The position numbers and the translations under genes are program-made. The notes under the pieces were generated by a model. The model searched no databases, had not been told where the DNA came from, and saw nothing but the letters and a program-made list of their open reading frames with translations. From an uncultured Draconibacterium sp. (GTDB lineage: Bacteria; Bacteroidota; Bacteroidia; Bacteroidales; Prolixibacteraceae): a DNA stretch of 64,000 bases. Below are positions 60,130 to 64,000 of the stretch, piece by piece (within the stretch, counting starts at the first letter, position 1; each line of letters opens with the position of its first letter). The stretch spans positions 3,079,001 through 3,143,000 of the forward strand of contig NZ_OY776414.1 in the NCBI RefSeq assembly GCF_963675585.1, written 5' to 3'.

Positions 60130-63100
60130 TTATCTCTTGTCGAGTATCAGTTTTTTAACTACACGTTGTCCGTCTGCTTCTATCAATACCATGTACATTC
60201 CACTCACCTGGTCTGAGAGATTAAATTGAATTTTATCATTGGCACCGAAGTTCTTTCTGAACACTTCTGCTCCCGATACATTCATTACCTTAATCTCAAT
60301 ATCCGTTGCTGATCTTTCCTGCAATTCCACAGTTACTAATCCTTTTGTTGGATTTGGATACAGGTTTAGTTCAAAACTTCCGGCTCCAATGTCGCCGATT
60401 GCTGTTGGATAACCATCCACTTCCAGTACAAATGTATCGCTGGCCATGGCTCCCGATGTATCGGTGGCTGTTACCACAAAACTGTAACTTCCGGTATCGG
60501 CAATCATTGGTGTGGCAGTTAATACACCTGCTTCAATGGCTGCCCACGAAGGTAAACTGTCTGTGCCTTCCAGCATCACATCAAACGCAAGTACATCGTC
60601 GTCAACATCATCAAACACCACTCCCATCATTGCACTTAGTTCCAGCTCAAACGAGTACGAAGCATTTACAATTGCATCAGGTAGTGGAGTCACCAAATAA
60701 GGAGCATCGTTTACAGGATTTACGGTTAGTGCAAATGATACTGTTGTTTGTGCACCTTCGCTGTCCTCAACCACTATTGTTAAACTGTCTGTTCCGCTTT
60801 GGTTGGCTCCAAGTGTCAGGCTTATGCTTCCGGTGGTATCTCCATCGGTGTAAACTACTTCAATTCCGCTTACCAGTTCGCTGTTGCTGTTTTCGGCCGT
60901 AATACTCAGTGTTTGTTCAACACAGTCAACTCCGGCTGAAATACCACTTAAAGCAATCACTACAGGACCTTCGTCTTCGTTTACACTTACATCGGCTAGC
61001 GAATCAATTGTTGGTACTGCATTTTCTGCGCTTACAATAACAGCAAAACTTATGGTATCTTTTTCTTCGCCATAACTTACTTCCCAACTTTCTACAGTTG
61101 TTCCTGCAGGGAATAGTCCTTCTGCTCCAAGACCGGCGATTTGTGTAATTGTGGCACAGGCTTTTGAACTGAATACTTCAGGATAAGTGATCGTGGTTTC
61201 ACATTCTCCGGCTGGTAAACTTATTTCGATATTTTCCACCGAACTCAACAGAACATCAGATGAATCTTTTACATAAACCATAGCTTCGCAGGTACTTTCA
61301 TTACCGGCTTCATCAAATACACTTACGTCTACTTTTACCGAGTCACCCACCTGGCTGCAGTAAAATACCGACGGGCTGACTTCAACCTGCAGGCTATCGC
61401 TGGCTGATGCATTGTCGCTGCTGCCACTGCTGATGGCCACAAGATCGGCTTCGGTCAGTTCGTAGCTGGCACTGTCAGTCAACCACACAGTAATTGAATT
61501 ACAGTTGGCTACAGGTGCAATTTCATCCTTAACCGTTACTTTGGCTTCGCAGGTGGCTGTGATTCCACTCAGGTTGCTTACGGTCATGGTTATGCTGTTT
61601 TCGCCAAGATCGGCCGAAGTAAATACACTTTGCGACAATTCAATACCTGAAATTCCACAGATGGCTGTTGAACCGGCATCGATCATGGATGAATCGATTA
61701 CAACAAAACCTTCCGAACCAAGTGTAACTTCAATGTCATTGCACGCAACCTCAGGCAACCAGTTATCGGCAATGGTCACTACAGAACTACAGGTAGATAC
61801 GTTTCCACTTGCGTCTTTTACGCTCATTACAACTGTATTTTCACCAATGTCGTGACAATAAAATTTGGTCTTATCCAGTGAATAGGAAACAATACCGACT
61901 GCATCGGTAGAGCCATTATCTATAAACCCTGTGTAAATACGCGCTTTCCCTTCCAAATCAAGTGTTATTCCAATATTCTTACACCTAGCCTCAGGAGCGA
62001 CCGTATCAATTACTGTTACACTTGAAGTACATGTTCCAACGTTTCCGTTTACATCGACCACCGAAATTACAACAGGGTTTACACCAAGATTTGGACCACT
62101 GAATTGAGATTTATCCAATGATATTGAAGCAACTCCACATACGTCATCAGAATCAATATAGACAAAAGAAGTATCAATTGTAACTTCTCCATTTTCATCG
62201 AGGTAAATGGTTGTATCCTGGCAAGCCACTGTAGGTAAGGTTGTATCAGTTACAGTTACAGTAAAACTGCAGTATGATTTGTTCCCAGAATCATCGGCAA
62301 CTTCAAAAGTATTTGTTGTTGTTCCCACAGGAAATTCACTTCCACTAGGTAAACCAGCAGTTTGAGTTATTGATGAGGTATTAAAAGCAAAGTTCTTCAA
62401 CGCTTCATAATATCCAGAACCAGGAGTGCTCCATTTACCATCTTGGTAATAATAGCCTGTTAACCAAGCTATTTGACCTCCACCAACTATTGTTCTTAGA
62501 GTCCATCTTCCAGCACCTACAATGTTAACTGTTTCGTCAGAATATGGGGCATTCAAGGCATCCCAATCACTGATTGCAAAAATTGTTGTTCCAACAATAT
62601 CATAAATACCTGTAGTAAGATTATTTCCAGGACCAAGTACTGTTAAATCATTATTTCCTCCAAAATCTGAACCGCTACTTCCTCCCAAAAAGCTCTGAAT
62701 TTGTGTTGAAAAGACAACATCATATCCTGTAACTAATATATTACCTCCTGCCTGAACCCATGCCTCAATATTATTTAACGTTGAAAGAGGAATATTATAG
62801 CCCCATCTTGCATCCCACACTATTAGATCATATGCAGATAAATCTCCATTTAGTGTTGAATATCCATTGCTATATTCATTTAATACGCTAGTAACATTAT
62901 GTCCGTCTGAAACTAATTCATTTGGTACCTCGGTAGCATTATCTGCATAATTATCAACATAAAGCACTTCTAAACTTTGACCTGTACCTCCACTACAATT
63001 ATCCGTACTTGAAACGGTATAATTTACAACCGCACCACATAACCCGGCATCGTTTGAAACCGATATATTTGCGGGGCAAGTAATCTCTGGTGCTAATGTA

Positions 63101-64000
63101 TCGTTTACGGTTACTGTAAACGTACAGGTATCAACGGCAAATGCCGGAATATCAAGCACAGCACTCTTTTCGGCAACAACAACGGGAACAGATGCTCCGC
63201 CATCCCAAACCAATTCATAGGATTGTGTGGTTACGCCAACCGGGAATTCATCTCCACTGGTTAATCCTGAAGCGTCGATCTGCCTAACAGTTGCTGTGTC
63301 CCAGGCAGTAGGTTGTGTGTAAGTAACAACTGCTCCACATTCGCCAGCGTCATTGTCTTGTACAATGTCTTCAATACATACAGAAGAAAAGGTTATTATT
63401 ACCATTCCATCGCCAGAATTGACAGCTGCTAAATTGCTTTGGTTAGTACCGGCATTATATGAACCACCACCACCACCGCTGTAGATGCCACTCCAGGTAC
63501 CACCTTGTCCACCGGAGTAACCGCCGCCGCCGCCGGACCGACAGTAAATATTATTCCAGCCACCGCCGCCGCCACCAAATCCACCGTCACCGCCGTGATA
63601 GGTGTCACCGTCGCTCAGGCCTCCTAATCCACCATTTAAGAATGCATGTCCCCCTTCTTCTCCACCGTTATCATGTATATTTCCTCCTCCATCAGTAAGT
63701 AGACCTCCTCCACCACCAGCATCTCCATTAGTGATTCCGCTTTGCCCTCCATTTCCAGAATTTCCACCACCGTCAAGATAAGTGTCAGCACCATCAGTAG
63801 TAGAATTTGCGTGGATTTCGGTTATAACCCCAGTTGATGTTCTTCCTCCACCACCGCCAGCAATTATTAAAGGAGTATTATCTGATTCTACAACAAATGT
63901 TCCGCCGCCGCCGCCGCCACCTTGGTAAACCCCGGCTGCGGTGCTTTCTTCACCGGCTTGACCAACAAGAATTTTTAGAATTTCACCTTGAGTTAAAGTA
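60130..64000 (-). CDS. Giant T9SS-sorted surface protein, 5' end outside window (paralogue 2)
   Basis: The frame is open from the right edge (first complete codon at 63999) to 60130: 1289 residues visible. An ATG at 63405 is internal, because the upstream codons continue the protein without a stop. Visible order: Gly-rich domain to about 63410 (long GGGGG runs), HYR domains, an insertion of about 200 residues (62377-62986) inside one HYR domain, further HYR/CPDR-like sandwiches, cadherin/Ig-like parts, and the type IX sorting tail FELNLYPNPTKGLVTVELQ ending KLILDKR. The signal peptide lies past the edge. It is a surface protein exported by the T9SS, a longer paralogue of its downstream neighbour. 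Confidence 0.9.
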   Translation of the reverse strand, partial: TLTQGEILKILVGQAGEESTAAGVYQGGGGGGGTFVVESDNTPLIIAGGGGGRTSTGVITEIHANSTTDGADTYLDGGGNSGNGGQSGITNGDAGGGGGLLTDGGGNIHDNGGEEGGHAFLNGGLGGLSDGDTYHGGDGGFGGGGGGWNNIYCRSGGGGGYSGGQGGTWSGIYSGGGGGSYNAGTNQSNLAAVNSGDGMVIITFSSVCIEDIVQDNDAGECGAVVTYTQPTAWDTATVRQIDASGLTSGDEFPVGVTTQSYELVWDGGASVPVVVAEKSAVLDIPAFAVDTCTFTVTVNDTLAPEITCPANISVSNDAGLCGAVVNYTVSSTDNCSGGTGQSLEVLYVDNYADNATEVPNELVSDGHNVTSVLNEYSNGYSTLNGDLSAYDLIVWDARWGYNIPLSTLNNIEAWVQAGGNILVTGYDVVFSTQIQSFLGGSSGSDFGGNNDLTVLGPGNNLTTGIYDIVGTTIFAISDWDALNAPYSDETVNIVGAGRWTLRTIVGGGQIAWLTGYYYQDGKWSTPGSGYYEALKNFAFNTSSITQTAGLPSGSEFPVGTTTNTFEVADDSGNKSYCSFTVTVTDTTLPTVACQDTTIYLDENGEVTIDTSFVYIDSDDVCGVASISLDKSQFSGPNLGVNPVVISVVDVNGNVGTCTSSVTVIDTVAPEARCKNIGITLDLEGKARIYTGFIDNGSTDAVGIVSYSLDKTKFYCHDIGENTVVMSVKDASGNVSTCSSVVTIADNWLPEVACNDIEVTLGSEGFVVIDSSMIDAGSTAICGISGIELSQSVFTSADLGENSITMTVSNLSGITATCEAKVTVKDEIAPVANCNSITVWLTDSASYELTEADLVAISSGSSDNASASDSLQVEVSPSVFYCSQVGDSVKVDVSVFDEAGNESTCEAMVYVKDSSDVLLSSVENIEISLPAGECETTITYPEVFSSKACATITQIAGLGAEGLFPAGTTVESWEVSYGEEKDTISFAVIVSAENAVPTIDSLADVSVNEDEGPVVIALSGISAGVDCVEQTLSITAENSNSELVSGIEVVYTDGDTTGSISLTLGANQSGTDSLTIVVEDSEGAQTTVSFALTVNPVNDAPYLVTPLPDAIVNASYSFELELSAMMGVVFDDVDDDVLAFDVMLEGTDSLPSWAAIEAGVLTATPMIADTGSYSFVVTATDTSGAMASDTFVLEVDGYPTAIGDIGAGSFELNLYPNPTKGLVTVELQERSATDIEIKVMNVSGAEVFRKNFGANDKIQFNLSDQVSGMYMVLIEADGQRVVKKLILDKR
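60137..61990 (-). repeat. Long direct repeat, copy B
   Basis: Matches 56849-58700 at offset 3288. See copy A for the comparison. Confidence 0.85.
62377..62986 (-). other. Inserted domain inside a HYR repeat of the second giant protein
   Basis: Roughly 200 residues beginning LEVLYVDNYADNATEVPNEL and including LSAYDLIVWDARWG, AWVQAGGNILVTGYD and GQIAWLTGYYYQDGKW interrupt a HYR domain whose halves are CPANISVSNDAGLCGAVVNY and ITQTAGLPSGSEFPVGTTTN. The insert has a Rossmann-like alternation (beta strand, helix, strand VLYVDN, DLIVWD, ILVTGYD) reminiscent of the ThuA/GATase1-like fold. The neighbouring paralogue lacks it. Fold assignment is inferred from pattern only. Confidence 0.6.

Noticed and set aside
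57144-60902. Long plus-strand ORFs inside the giant T9SS genes (for example 57144-57614 and 60306-60902)
   Set aside because: They mirror the repetitive coding sequence of the opposite strand, occur in both paralogues, and lack a recognisable domain.
60130-63405. The ATG at 63405 as the start of the second giant gene
   Set aside because: The frame is open to the edge and encodes a Gly-rich domain upstream, so this Met is internal.
1-64000. tRNA, rRNA or known riboswitch
   Set aside because: I scanned for tRNA-like cloverleafs and for typical riboswitch contexts and found no candidate strong enough to list; a covariance-model search could still find one.

Overview
The window looks like chromosome from a member of the Bacteroidota, probably a Marinilabiliales or Prolixibacteraceae-type marine or anaerobic lineage (the order is inference). 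Evidence: AT-rich intergenic DNA with few Shine-Dalgarno sites; promoters of the Bacteroidota type with a TAnnTTTG -7 box close to start codons; a SusC-type receptor at the left edge; type IX secretion (T9SS) proteins with C-terminal sorting tails; a GldB-like lipoprotein and a PorE-like OmpA protein; and the MurF-alanine racemase fusion typical of the phylum. No rRNA, tRNA or CRISPR array was found.

Layout. 1-7.7 kb, minus strand: start of a SusC protein (cut by the edge); an operon of a TonB-dependent receptor, an SGNH-type lipoprotein and a HAD hydrolase; then a Glu-rich protein with rsmI. 7.8-10.8 kb: tdk and murF-alr. 11-14.8 kb: Crp/Fnr regulator, nadE, gldB. 14.8-18.2 kb: a repeat-rich accessory stretch with heptamer arrays, a degenerate 42-bp tandem repeat, a DUF6261-like gene, and a RAYT transposase bracketed by perfect inverted REP copies, inserted beside broken gene pieces. 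18.2-25.1 kb: DUF1080 lipoprotein, pfkA, a glycosyltransferase-sigma factor-rsmG operon, tgt and an LptF/G permease. 25.4-34 kb: carboxyltransferase with biotin carrier, a small secreted protein with four WM repeats, ispE, gcvP, an MBL hydrolase and pcm. 33-45 kb: Gfo/Idh-like protein, sugar-phosphate transferase, DUF4294/thpR/ABM operon, arginine deiminase-like enzyme, a TrmH-type methyltransferase, DUF2851, K+ channel, histidine kinase, and a PorE-like OmpA protein. 45.4-53.5 kb: three glutamine synthetase homologues of three different classes (GSIII, a GlnT/PuuA-like one, GSII) within 8 kb; the middle one leads a tight operon with a kinase-fold protein and an atypical HAD-IIA protein. 53.9-56.8 kb: a TldD/TldE pair in which only TldD carries a twin-arginine signal. 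56.8-64 kb: two tandem paralogous giant T9SS-exported proteins; the second runs off the right edge and has a HYR domain split by an inserted roughly 200-residue domain.

How the parts work together: most genes are housekeeping (cell wall, NAD, isoprenoid, glycine cleavage, tRNA and rRNA modification). A second theme is the envelope and type IX secretion: GldB, PorE-like protein, Tat-exported TldD and two large sortable surface proteins. The most unusual material is the GS/kinase/HAD operon, the WM-repeat protein, the split HYR domain and the RAYT/REP plus repeat region at 13.5-17.2 kb.
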